A stretch of 64,000 nucleotides of DNA, taken from contig NZ_AKIV01000052.1 of assembly GCF_000282655.1 (NCBI RefSeq), positions 25,011 through 89,010 on the forward strand, read 5' to 3'. Source of the stretch: Polaromonas sp. CF318 (GTDB lineage Bacteria > Pseudomonadota > Gammaproteobacteria > Burkholderiales > Burkholderiaceae_C). Below are positions 22,267 to 32,030 of the stretch, piece by piece. A model generated the notes under the pieces. The model was given only the letters and a program-made list of their open reading frames with translations. It was not told where the DNA came from and did no database searches. The number at the start of each line of letters is the position of its first letter. The stretch's first letter is position 1. The position numbers and the translations under genes were made by a program.

Positions 22267-22785
22267 ATGAACCTTCAATCCACTGATTTCGAGCTTTTCG
22301 GCGTGCCCCAGCGTTTCGCGCAGGATCGCGCCGCGCTGGACGCGCGCTGGAAGGACCTGCAGCGCGAGGCGCATCCCGACAAGTTCGCGGCCCAGGGTCC
22401 GGCGGCGCAACGTGTGGCCATGCAGTGGTCGGTGCGCATCAATGAGGCCTACCAGCGCCTGAAGGACCCGCTGAAGCGGGCGAGCTATCTGTGTGAGCTC
22501 AATGGCGCGCCCATCGACGCCGAAAAAAACACCGCCATGCCGCACGATTTCCTGGTGCAGCAGATGCAGTGGCGCGAAGCGCTGGATGAGGCCGAGACGG
22601 CCGAGGATTTTGAGGAAATCGCCTCGCGGGCCATGTCGAGTGGGCGCGAGAAGCTGTCAAAAATAGCGCAATTGCTGGACGTGGACAGGGACTTTCCCGC
22701 CGCCGCCCGGCAGGTCAGAAGCCTTATGTTTATTGAGCGCTTTGCCAGCGAGGTCGATGCGCGCATCGACCTGCTGGGACAATAG
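22267..22785 (+). CDS. hscB: Fe-S cluster co-chaperone HscB
   Basis: A 172-residue J-type co-chaperone of HscA. The J domain carries HPDK (residues 36-39 region, REAHPDKFAAQG) and the C-terminal three-helix domain binds IscU. The ATG lies just after a T-rich hairpin tail and has no obvious Shine-Dalgarno sequence, which suggests weak or coupled translation. The last base of its TAG stop is the first base of the long inverted repeat that follows. Confidence 0.95.
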   Translation: MNLQSTDFELFGVPQRFAQDRAALDARWKDLQREAHPDKFAAQGPAAQRVAMQWSVRINEAYQRLKDPLKRASYLCELNGAPIDAEKNTAMPHDFLVQQMQWREALDEAETAEDFEEIASRAMSSGREKLSKIAQLLDVDRDFPAAARQVRSLMFIERFASEVDARIDLLGQ

Positions 22786-23054
22786 GAACCTGTTCAATGT
22801 CTTTTTGGAGTCGCACAAGTACCTTTTCGGGATGGGACGCAAGGCGCGGTGCACCGCCAATAGCTAGGCTATTGGCAAGCGCCGCAACGCCGCAGACCGC
22901 CCGACAAGGCACTTGCCCGAAGGGTTGGAGTGAAATCGGGCGATTGGACGCCCCGGCCGCTTGCATGGGCATCAGCCCATGCGGCGCATCCGAAGCATCC
23001 ACTCATCCCGATTGCACTCCAATGCGATCTCCAAAAAGACATTGAACAGGTTCC
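22785..23054. repeat. Nested inverted-repeat element between hscB and hscA
   Basis: This gene-free stretch is bounded by a perfect 26-bp inverted repeat (22785-22810 and 23029-23054), which extends five more bases inward with one bulge. Inside are two further nested arms: 22816-22830 pairs with 22901-22915 (13 of 15), and 22925-22940 pairs with 23007-23022 (15 of 16). Each encloses a perfect hairpin: 22856-22876 (9-bp stem, 3-nt loop) and 22963-22982 (8-bp stem, 4-nt loop). A small CCC-GAA-GGG hairpin links the two. The helices abut without spacers, forming a three- or four-way junction as DNA cruciform or RNA. No open reading frame of note is present. A MITE-like non-autonomous element or a structured RNA are both possible. 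Confidence 0.85.
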
Positions 23055-23086
23055 AAGGCATTACAGAAAAAGTACGACAAGCACGC

Positions 23087-24949
<1,863 letters not shown>

Positions 24950-24963
24950 TCCGACTGACAACC

Positions 24964-25302
24964 ATGCCCATCATCAAAATACTGCCTCACCCCGAATACT
25001 GCCCGCAGGGCGCTGAAATCAGCGCGCCGGCTGGCACCTCGATCTGCGAAGCCCTGCTCGACAACAAGATCAACATCGAGCACGCCTGCGACTTGAGCTG
25101 CGCCTGCACGACCTGCCACGTTGTTGTGCGAGAGGGCTTCAACTCCCTCAACGAGCTCGACGAAAGCGAGGAAGACCTGCTGGACCGCGCCTGGGGCCTG
25201 GAGCCCAATTCGCGCCTGAGCTGCCAGGCCGTGCTGGCCCAGACCGATGTGACGGTGGAAATACCCAAGTATTCGATCAACCACGCCAAGGAAAATCACT
25301 AG
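24964..25302 (+). CDS. fdx: ISC-type [2Fe-2S] ferredoxin
   Basis: A 112-residue adrenodoxin-type ferredoxin. Cluster ligands are C42, C48 and C51 (CDLSCACTTC) and the later Cys in LSCQAVL, the spacing of E. coli Fdx. It supplies electrons during cluster assembly and closes the isc operon, 14 bp after hscA. Confidence 0.97.
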   Translation: MPIIKILPHPEYCPQGAEISAPAGTSICEALLDNKINIEHACDLSCACTTCHVVVREGFNSLNELDESEEDLLDRAWGLEPNSRLSCQAVLAQTDVTVEIPKYSINHAKENH

Positions 25303-25413
25303 TCCCCACGCTTGCCACTGCGTGTGCTGCTCTGCTCCCGAGGGGGGCACATTTTTCCTTGGGACGGCCCGGCGGAAAAATATCCACTGACTCAGCGCGG
25401 CGATAATCGGGCC

Positions 25414-26121
25414 ATGCGCCAAATCGTTCTTGATACCGAAACCACTGGTCTTTCCGCCGAAAACGGCGACCGCATCATCGAAATCGGCTGTGTGGAGCTG
25501 GTGGCCCGCAAGCTCACCGGCAACAACCGCCACTTTTACCTGAACCCCGAGCGCGACAGCCATGAGGACGCGCTCAAGGTCCACGGCATCAGCAACGAGT
25601 TCCTGAAGGACAAGCCCAAGTTCGCCGCCGTGGCTGACGAGCTGATGGAATACCTGCAGGACGCCGAGATCATCATCCACAACGCGCCTTTTGACGTGAG
25701 CTTCCTCAACAAGGAGCTGGAACTCATAGGCCGGCCGCCCATCAAACACTGCGTGGCCAAGGTCACCGACAGCCTGATGATGGCCAAGGAGCTGTTCCCG
25801 GGCAAGCGCAACTCGCTGGACGCCCTGTGCGACCGGCTGGAAGTCGACAATTCCGGCCGTACCCTGCACGGCGCCTTGCTGGACGCTGAATTGCTGGCCG
25901 ACGTCTACATCAACCTGACCCGCGGGCAGAACGCACTGGTCATGGACGTGGGCGACACCACCCAGGAAGGCGACAACAACGTACCTCAGATAGACCTGAG
26001 CGTGTTTGAACTGCCTTTGCTCGCGGCCAATGAGCAGGAAGCCGCCGAACATGAGAAGTTGCTGGCCGGGATCGACAAGGCCAGCAAGGGAAAAACAGTC
26101 TGGCGCGCCCTGGCGGCTTGA
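25414..26121 (+). CDS. dnaQ: DNA polymerase III epsilon subunit (3'-5' exonuclease)
   Basis: A 235-residue DEDDh exonuclease that proofreads for the replicative polymerase. Exo I is VLDTETTGL at the N-terminus, Exo II is HNAPFDVSFLN, and Exo III is HGALLDAELLA. A C-terminal segment for binding the alpha subunit follows. The chosen ATG gives MRQIVLDTETTGLS, the family start; an in-frame extension upstream is not conserved in character. It lies about 110 bp after fdx and before tRNA-Val. Confidence 0.95.
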   Translation: MRQIVLDTETTGLSAENGDRIIEIGCVELVARKLTGNNRHFYLNPERDSHEDALKVHGISNEFLKDKPKFAAVADELMEYLQDAEIIIHNAPFDVSFLNKELELIGRPPIKHCVAKVTDSLMMAKELFPGKRNSLDALCDRLEVDNSGRTLHGALLDAELLADVYINLTRGQNALVMDVGDTTQEGDNNVPQIDLSVFELPLLAANEQEAAEHEKLLAGIDKASKGKTVWRALAA

Positions 26122-26170
26122 GCTGAAACGCAATTCCGGGGACGGGCCGGAAAATCGGCCCAAAACACCA

Positions 26171-26176
26171 TATAAT
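26171..26176 (+). promoter_or_regulatory. -10 element of the tRNA-Val promoter
   Basis: A perfect TATAAT sits 17 bases before the mature tRNA 5' end, in a GC-rich setting. A clear -35 hexamer was not seen. The position fits a short tRNA leader. Confidence 0.55.
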
Positions 26177-26192
26177 CGTAGGCTGACCGATA

Positions 26193-26267
26193 GGGCGGTT
26201 AGCTCAGGGGTAGAGCACTGCATTCACACTGCAGGGGTCGCAAGTTCGAAACTTGCACCGCCCACCA
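26193..26267 (+). tRNA. tRNA-Val (anticodon CAC)
   Basis: A 75-nt cloverleaf. The acceptor stem GGGCGGT pairs with ACCGCCC. The D-loop contains GGGGTAG, the anticodon stem CTGCA/TGCAG encloses TTCACAC with CAC at the centre, and the T-arm has GTTCGAA. The 3' CCA is encoded. It reads GUG codons. A strong terminator follows directly. Confidence 0.96.
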
Positions 26268-26280
26268 GAATTTGACGAAG

Positions 26281-26313
26281 AAAAAGGCCAAGTCTTGCGA
26301 CTTGGCCTTTTTT
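26281..26313 (+). terminator. Rho-independent terminator after tRNA-Val
   Basis: AAGGCCAAGTC-TTGC-GACTTGGCCTT forms an 11-bp stem with a tetraloop, flanked by an A-run and a T-run, so it could work in both directions. It ends tRNA-Val on the plus strand and may also stop the convergent phoH transcript. Confidence 0.92.
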
Positions 26314-26339
26314 CATTGGGACGCTGTTTTTTCGTGGGT

Positions 26340-28019
26340 TCAGAGCACTTCGCTCGCGAAATCAGCCAGGCGCGAACGCTCGCCGCGTGCCAGCGTGATG
26401 TGCCCGCCATGCGGCCAGCCCTTGAAGCGGTCGACGGCAAAGGTCATGCCCGAGGAACCTTCGGTCAGGTAAGGCGTGTCAATCTGCGCCAGGTTGCCCA
26501 TGCAGATGATCTTGGTGCCCGGGCCAGCCCGTGTGATCAGCGTTTTCATCTGTTTGGGCGTCAGGTTTTGCGCTTCGTCGATGATGACGTACTTGTTCAG
26601 GAAGGTACGGCCGCGCATGAAGTTCATGCTTTTGACCTTGATGCGTGAGCGGATCAGCTCGTTGGTGGCGGCGCGGCCCCATTCGCCCGAGCCGCTGTCG
26701 GTCTTGCCCAGCACTTCCAGGTTGTCGTCCAGCGCGCCCATCCAGGGGCCCATTTTTTCCTCTTCGGTGCCCGGCAGGAAGCCGATGTCCTCGCCAACGC
26801 TGACCGTGGCCCGTGTCATGATGATTTCGGTGTAGCGCCGGTCGTCGAGCACCTGCGTGAGGCCGCTGGCCAGCGCCATCAGCGTCTTGCCGGTACCCGC
26901 CGTGCCCGCCAGCGTGACGAAGTCCACTTCCGGGTCCATCAGCAGGTTCATGGCGAAATTCTGCTCGCGGTTGCGCGTGGTGACGCCCCAGACGGCATTT
27001 TTGAGATGGTTGTAGTCCTTCAGGGTCTTTAGCACCGCGGTTTTGGCCCGGATTTCCGTCACGCGGGCATACAGGGGCGGCTCGCCGGGGGCCTCAAAGA
27101 ACACGAACTGGTTGATCAGCAGGCTGCCCACGATGGGGCCGGTGATGCGGTAGAAGGTGTGGCTGCCTTGTTGCCAGCTTTCGATGGTCTTGCTCTGGCG
27201 CGTCCAGAAGTCCGCCGGCAGGGCCAGCGAACCGGAATACAGCAGGTCGCCGTCTTCCAGGGTTTTGTCGTTCTGGTAGTCGTCGGTGGCCAGGCCCAGG
27301 GCGCGTGCCTTGACGCGCATATTGATGTCCTTGGACACCAGGACCACCTCGCGCGGCGCATATTCCTTGCGCAGGGCCTCGACCACGCCCAGGATCTGGT
27401 TGTCGGCCTTGCCCTGCGGCAGGCTCATGGGCAGCGTGTAATCGAGCGGTTTGGTCTGGAAAAACAGGCTGCCGCCGGCTTCGGGGTGGCCGGTGGTGTC
27501 CAGCTTCAAGCCCTTGCCGATATCGGCGCCCTGGGCGCCCGCCAGCGCGTCCAGCGTGCGGCTGGTCTGGCGGGCGTTGCGCGCCACCTCGGTCATGCCC
27601 TTTTTGTGGCCGTCGAGCTCCTCGAGCACGATCATGGGCAGGAAAATGTCATGTTCCTCGAAGCGGAACAGGCACATCGGGTCGTGCATCAGCACGTTGG
27701 TGTCGAGCACGAACAGCTTGGCCGGGCCCGTGCGTTTGGGCTTTTTCGGCTTGGCCGGCTCGGGCAGGGCGATGCTCTCTTTTTTGCGGCTGTTCGCGGG
27801 GGTTCGGTCAGGGTGGGCGGGCTCCTTGCCCTTGAAGGCCACCGGATGGCTGCCTTCTCCCGCCGCGCGGCTGTCAAACAGGTCCATTACCGGGGGCTTC
27901 TGGGCGGATTCGGTGCGCTCCGATTTCCGGGCGACTTTCGAAGGGGAGCGGGCAGGCGCGTCGAGCGCATCAGGCGAGAGCAGGGCGGCACGTTTGGTCG
28001 GGGCGGGGGGGAGGGGCAT
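26340..28019 (-). CDS. PhoH family protein with PIN domain (PhoH2 type)
   Basis: A 559-residue protein. A low-complexity basic N-terminus (about 1-98) precedes a PIN nuclease domain opening with FVLDTNVLMHD (about residue 100), and a C-terminal PhoH ATPase with Walker A AGTAGTGKTLMAL (about residue 370) and IIDEAQNLTPKQMK as Walker B. PIN-PhoH proteins unwind and cleave RNA in a sequence-linked manner in other bacteria. It is a single gene here, without the small antitoxin-like partner known in mycobacteria. It is downstream of bcp and has its own terminator in between. Confidence 0.9.
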   Translation of the reverse strand: MPLPPAPTKRAALLSPDALDAPARSPSKVARKSERTESAQKPPVMDLFDSRAAGEGSHPVAFKGKEPAHPDRTPANSRKKESIALPEPAKPKKPKRTGPAKLFVLDTNVLMHDPMCLFRFEEHDIFLPMIVLEELDGHKKGMTEVARNARQTSRTLDALAGAQGADIGKGLKLDTTGHPEAGGSLFFQTKPLDYTLPMSLPQGKADNQILGVVEALRKEYAPREVVLVSKDINMRVKARALGLATDDYQNDKTLEDGDLLYSGSLALPADFWTRQSKTIESWQQGSHTFYRITGPIVGSLLINQFVFFEAPGEPPLYARVTEIRAKTAVLKTLKDYNHLKNAVWGVTTRNREQNFAMNLLMDPEVDFVTLAGTAGTGKTLMALASGLTQVLDDRRYTEIIMTRATVSVGEDIGFLPGTEEEKMGPWMGALDDNLEVLGKTDSGSGEWGRAATNELIRSRIKVKSMNFMRGRTFLNKYVIIDEAQNLTPKQMKTLITRAGPGTKIICMGNLAQIDTPYLTEGSSGMTFAVDRFKGWPHGGHITLARGERSRLADFASEVL

Positions 28020-28060
28020 AGTGCTTAAAACTCTCTAAAAAAGAGGGGTTCCAGAAGCGA

Positions 28061-28096
28061 AAAAGCCGCCTTGAAACCAGGGCGGCTTTTTCTTTT
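28061..28096 (-). terminator. Rho-independent terminator downstream of bcp
   Basis: On the minus strand GCCGCC-N10-GGCGGC is followed by TTTTT. It separates bcp from phoH. The complementary strand also carries a T-run, so bidirectional action is possible. Confidence 0.8.
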
Positions 28097-28187
28097 GGCG
28101 CAGTTGCGAAGGTCAACAGCATGAGTTCATTATGCACAACTCAAGTGACAGGGCAATCCTTTGTTGCTAACTGGCCTCAGTAGGGTT

Positions 28188-28664
28188 TCAGGCGGCTTTT
28201 TTGAGGGCCTTGACGGCCTTGAGCACGTCGTCCACATGGCCGGGCACTTTCAGGCCGCGCCATTCCTCTTTGAGCAGGCCGTCGGCGCCCACCAGGAAGG
28301 TGCTGCGCTCTATGCCTTTGACCTTTTTGCCGTACATGATCTTGTTCTTGACCACACCGAACATGTGGCACATTTTTTCCTCGGTGTCCGCGATCAGTTC
28401 GAACGGCAGCTCAAGCTTGGACTTGAACTCGTCATGGGACTTCATGTTGTCGCGGGAGACACCGAAGACCGTCGCGCCGGCCTTCACGAAGTCCTTGTAG
28501 CGGTCACGGAACTGCATGGCTTCCGTGGTGCAGCCAGGCGTGTTGTCCTTGGGATAGAAATACAACACCACGACTTTGCCGAGGTGGGACTGGTTGGAAA
28601 CCTTGATGCCGCCGGTGGCGATCGCTTCAAATTCGGGGAGTGGTTTATTGACGACGACTGCCAT
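28188..28664 (-). CDS. bcp: Thioredoxin-dependent peroxiredoxin Bcp
   Basis: A 158-residue 1-Cys/atypical 2-Cys peroxiredoxin of the BCP/PrxQ group. The peroxidatic cysteine is C45 in DNTPGCTTEAMQF; the usual second Cys five residues later is absent (position 50 is Met), so it may act as a 1-Cys enzyme or use another Cys. It reduces hydrogen peroxide and organic peroxides in the cytoplasm. The ATG giving MAVVVNKPLPEF was chosen; a 17-residue upstream extension is not family-like. Confidence 0.93.
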   Translation of the reverse strand: MAVVVNKPLPEFEAIATGGIKVSNQSHLGKVVVLYFYPKDNTPGCTTEAMQFRDRYKDFVKAGATVFGVSRDNMKSHDEFKSKLELPFELIADTEEKMCHMFGVVKNKIMYGKKVKGIERSTFLVGADGLLKEEWRGLKVPGHVDDVLKAVKALKKAA

Positions 28665-28787
28665 ACTGAGTAGACCCTGACGAAAGTAGTTGTAATTGGC
28701 CGCGCCTTTTGACAACCGACCCGGGACGTCATCCCGGGATGTGGTGCCAAGTGCAACCCTAGATTTTACCCTGAAAGAGAGGTCATT

Positions 28788-29186
28788 TCAGGCTTCTGTT
28801 CCTTCTGTTTCAATCAGCAAGGCGGCAATCACCTGGCGGCCTTCACCCGCGAGGATGTTGTAGGTGCGGCAGGCCGCGAGCGTGTCCATGGTTTCAACGC
28901 CGATGCGTTGCTCCATCAGGGCGCGCAGAAACGCGGGGGGCACAAAGCGCAGGCGGGCGCCGCTGCCGAAAATCACAAGTTCGGGCCGGGTTTCGGCCAG
29001 CAGGGCGAAATGCGCCGCGGTGAGCTGCTCAAAGCGCGTGCATTGCCAGTCGAATTTTTCGCCGCGCGAGCCGATCACGACGCTGTGTTCGATTTTTTCG
29101 GCCACGCCCTCGCGCCCCAAACCCACCCAGCCGGGGCCGTAGCCGAGGATGGACTGGACGTCGAGGCGGTCTGGCTGAAGTTTCAT
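28788..29186 (-). CDS. Mth938-like domain protein (DUF498)
   Basis: A 132-residue single-domain protein. The VIFGSGARLRFVPP segment and the METMDTLAACRTYNIL segment are the hallmarks of the Mth938/NDUFAF3 family. In mitochondria the homologue helps assemble complex I; the bacterial role is not known. It lies upstream of bcp on the same strand, separated by about 120 bp with a GC-rich hairpin. Confidence 0.88.
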   Translation of the reverse strand: MKLQPDRLDVQSILGYGPGWVGLGREGVAEKIEHSVVIGSRGEKFDWQCTRFEQLTAAHFALLAETRPELVIFGSGARLRFVPPAFLRALMEQRIGVETMDTLAACRTYNILAGEGRQVIAALLIETEGTEA

Positions 29187-29386
29187 GCGGAAAGGGTCCG
29201 GGCGTTGTGAAGGCGTGGCGCGGCTGTGCGCGGGGGCTTGCGTGCGGCTGTTTTGCCAGCGAAAAGCCTCTTTTATGTGGTCAAATTATAGATTCCGCCC
29301 GAATTCCACGCCGCAATGTGCCGTATCGCCCCGGTTGCCAGCATGGTGAGCGGCGCGGCCCCCGTCCAAAGTCCTCTTAACGTTTC

Positions 29387-30610
29387 ATGAAACCGATCAC
29401 CAAATCCGCCAAACTTGCCAATGTGCTGTACGACATCCGCGGCCCGATCATGGACGCCGCCAAGCAGATGGAGGAAGAGGGCCAGAAACTCATCAAGCTC
29501 AATATCGGCAACCTGGCGGTGTTCGGTTTTGACGCGCCCGAGGAAGTCCAGCAGGACATGATCCGAAACCTGCCCGCCTCGGCCGGCTATTCGGACAGCA
29601 AGGGCATTTTTGCGGCGCGCAAGGCCGTGATGCATGAAACCCAGAAGCAGGGCATCAAGGGCGTCACGCTGGACGACATCTACCTGGGCAACGGCGCGAG
29701 CGAGCTGATTTCCATGGCCACCAACGCCTTACTCGACGACGGCGACGAACTGCTGCTGCCGGCGCCCGACTACCCGCTGTGGACCGCCTCCACCAGCCTT
29801 TCGGGCGGCACGCCGGTGCACTATCGCTGTGATGAAAGCAATGGCTGGATGCCCAACCTGGACGATATCCGCGCCAGGATCACGCCCAGGACCAAGGCCA
29901 TCGTGGTCATCAACCCGAACAACCCCACGGGCGCGCTGTATTCCGACGAGCTGCTCAAAGGCATCATCGGTATCGCGCGCGAGCACGGCCTGGTCATCCT
30001 CGCCGACGAGGTCTATGACAAGGTGCTGTACGACGGCGCCAGGCACACGGCCATCGCCAGCCTGTCGACCGACGTGCTTACGCTGACCTTCAATTCGCTG
30101 TCCAAGAGCTACCGCTCCTGCGGCTACCGCGCGGGCTGGCTGGTGGTGTCCGGACCCAAGAAGCAGGCTCAGGATTACATCGAGGGCCTGAACATGCTGG
30201 CCAACATGAAGCTGTGCTCCAACGTGCCGGGCCAGTGGGCCATACAGACCGCGCTGGGCGGCTACCAGAGCATCAACGACCTGACCTGCGAGGGCGGGCG
30301 CCTGCGCCGCCAGCGCGACATGGCTTACGACCTCATCACCGCCATCCCCGGCGTCACCTGTGTCAAACCCAGCGCCGCGCTCTACATGTTCCCGCGGCTT
30401 GATCCCAAGGTCTACCCGATCAAGGATGATCGCCAGTTCTTCCTGGAGCTCCTCAAGGAGACCAAGGTCATGCTGGTGCAGGGCACCGGCTTTAACTGGG
30501 CCGAGCCCGACCACTTCCGCATCGTCTTCCTGCCGCATGAGGAAGACCTGCGCGAAGCCATAGGTCGCATCGCGAAGTTCCTCGAGAACTACCGCAACAA
30601 CCGAATTTGA
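29387..30610 (+). CDS. alaA: PLP-dependent aminotransferase, alanine type
   Basis: A 407-residue fold-type I aminotransferase of the AlaA (glutamate-pyruvate) group. NPNNPTGALYS and the PLP lysine in FNSLSKSYRSCGYRAGW are clear. The N-terminal KLANVLYDIRGPIMDAAKQM is typical of the AlaA subfamily. It makes alanine from pyruvate and glutamate. It is followed 82 bp later by homoserine dehydrogenase, a neighbourhood common in betaproteobacteria. Confidence 0.9.
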   Translation: MKPITKSAKLANVLYDIRGPIMDAAKQMEEEGQKLIKLNIGNLAVFGFDAPEEVQQDMIRNLPASAGYSDSKGIFAARKAVMHETQKQGIKGVTLDDIYLGNGASELISMATNALLDDGDELLLPAPDYPLWTASTSLSGGTPVHYRCDESNGWMPNLDDIRARITPRTKAIVVINPNNPTGALYSDELLKGIIGIAREHGLVILADEVYDKVLYDGARHTAIASLSTDVLTLTFNSLSKSYRSCGYRAGWLVVSGPKKQAQDYIEGLNMLANMKLCSNVPGQWAIQTALGGYQSINDLTCEGGRLRRQRDMAYDLITAIPGVTCVKPSAALYMFPRLDPKVYPIKDDRQFFLELLKETKVMLVQGTGFNWAEPDHFRIVFLPHEEDLREAIGRIAKFLENYRNNRI

Positions 30611-30692
30611 CCCTGTATTCGGCCCTTCTCTTTTTTCGCACCCCTTGGGGTGCGGGCATCCAAGATCAACGTAAAGCAAGACCTCAGCGACT

Positions 30693-32030
30693 ATGAAACC
30701 GACGAATTTGAGCCCCATCCGCGTAGGCCTTCTGGGCATAGGTACCGTCGGCAGCGGCACCTACAACGTATTGCAGCGCAACCAGGAAGAAATCCGCCGC
30801 CGCGCCGGCCGCGGCATTGAAATCACCATGGTCGCCGACCTCGACGTGGCGCGCGCCAAGGCGGCCGTCGGTGCGGGCGTGCAGGTGGTGGACGACGCGC
30901 GCAAAGTCGTGACCAGCCCCGACGTCGACATCGTGATCGAGCTCATAGGCGGCTATGGCATCGCGAAACAACTGGTGCTGGAAGCGATCGAAGCCGGCAA
31001 ACATGTGGTCACCGCCAACAAGGCGCTGCTGGCCGTGCACGGCACCGAGATTTTCGCGGCGGCCCACCGCAAGGGCGTGATGGTGGCGTTTGAAGCGGCC
31101 GTGGCCGGCGGCATCCCCATCATCAAGGCGCTGCGCGAAGGCCTGACCGCCAACAGCATCCAGTGGATCGCCGGCATCATCAACGGCACCACCAACTTCA
31201 TCCTCTCCGAGATGCGCGACAAGGGCCTGGACTTCGACGTCGTGCTCAAGGAAGCGCAGCGCCTGGGCTACGCCGAGGCCGATCCCACCTTCGACATCGA
31301 GGGCGTGGACGCCGGACACAAGGTCACCCTGATGTCTGCCATCGCCTTCGGCATCCCGGTGCAGTTCGACAAGGCATATGTGGAAGGCATCACCGGCCTG
31401 GCCGCGCAGGACATCCGCTACGCCGAGCAGCTCGGCTATCGCATCAAGCTGCTGGGCATCACCAAGCGCGCCGCCAACGGCATCGAGCTGCGCGTGCACC
31501 CCAGCCTGGTGCCGGCCAAGCGCCTGATCGCCAATGTGGAAGGCGCGATGAATGCCGTCGTGGTGCAGGGCGACGCCGTCGGCACCACGCTGTACTACGG
31601 CAAGGGCGCGGGCAGCGAGCCCACCGCCAGCGCCGTGATCGCCGACCTGGTGGACATCGCCCGCCTGCACACGGCCGACCCGGAACACCGCGTGCCGCAC
31701 CTGGCCTTCCAGCCCGATGCGATGAGCGACCTGCCCGTGGTGCCCATGTCCGACGTCGTCACCAGCTACTACCTGCGCCTGAAAGTCGCCGACGAGGCCG
31801 GCGTACTGGCCAAGGTCACCGGCATCCTGGCCGGCGCGGGCATCAGCATAGACGCCGTGCTGCAGCGCGAGGCCGATGAAGTCGGCGGCGAAGGCTCCAC
31901 CCACACCGACCTCATCATCCTCACGCACGATTGCGTGGAAGCGAAGATGAACAACGCCCTGGCGCAAATGCAGGCGCTGCCCACGGTACTGGCACCCATC
32001 ACGCGCATCCGCAAGGAGGAGCTGGCCTGA
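30693..32030 (+). CDS. hom: Homoserine dehydrogenase
   Basis: A 445-residue monofunctional enzyme: NAD(P) fold with GLLGIGTVGSGTYNVL, catalytic domain with INGTTNFILSEM and the substrate-binding EADPTFDIEGVDAGHK, and a C-terminal ACT domain (about residues 350-430) for threonine feedback. It reduces aspartate semialdehyde to homoserine. The stop overlaps the thrC start by one base (TGATG), indicating coupling. Confidence 0.97.
   Translation: MKPTNLSPIRVGLLGIGTVGSGTYNVLQRNQEEIRRRAGRGIEITMVADLDVARAKAAVGAGVQVVDDARKVVTSPDVDIVIELIGGYGIAKQLVLEAIEAGKHVVTANKALLAVHGTEIFAAAHRKGVMVAFEAAVAGGIPIIKALREGLTANSIQWIAGIINGTTNFILSEMRDKGLDFDVVLKEAQRLGYAEADPTFDIEGVDAGHKVTLMSAIAFGIPVQFDKAYVEGITGLAAQDIRYAEQLGYRIKLLGITKRAANGIELRVHPSLVPAKRLIANVEGAMNAVVVQGDAVGTTLYYGKGAGSEPTASAVIADLVDIARLHTADPEHRVPHLAFQPDAMSDLPVVPMSDVVTSYYLRLKVADEAGVLAKVTGILAGAGISIDAVLQREADEVGGEGSTHTDLIILTHDCVEAKMNNALAQMQALPTVLAPITRIRKEELA

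Noticed and set aside
22786..23086. Short open frames within the nested inverted-repeat element
   Set aside because: They are produced by the palindromes themselves, have no ribosome sites and no recognisable sequence.
26340..28019. Toxin-antitoxin module based on PIN-PhoH
   Set aside because: The PIN-PhoH fusion is present, but no small overlapping antitoxin gene precedes it; bcp and a terminator lie upstream.
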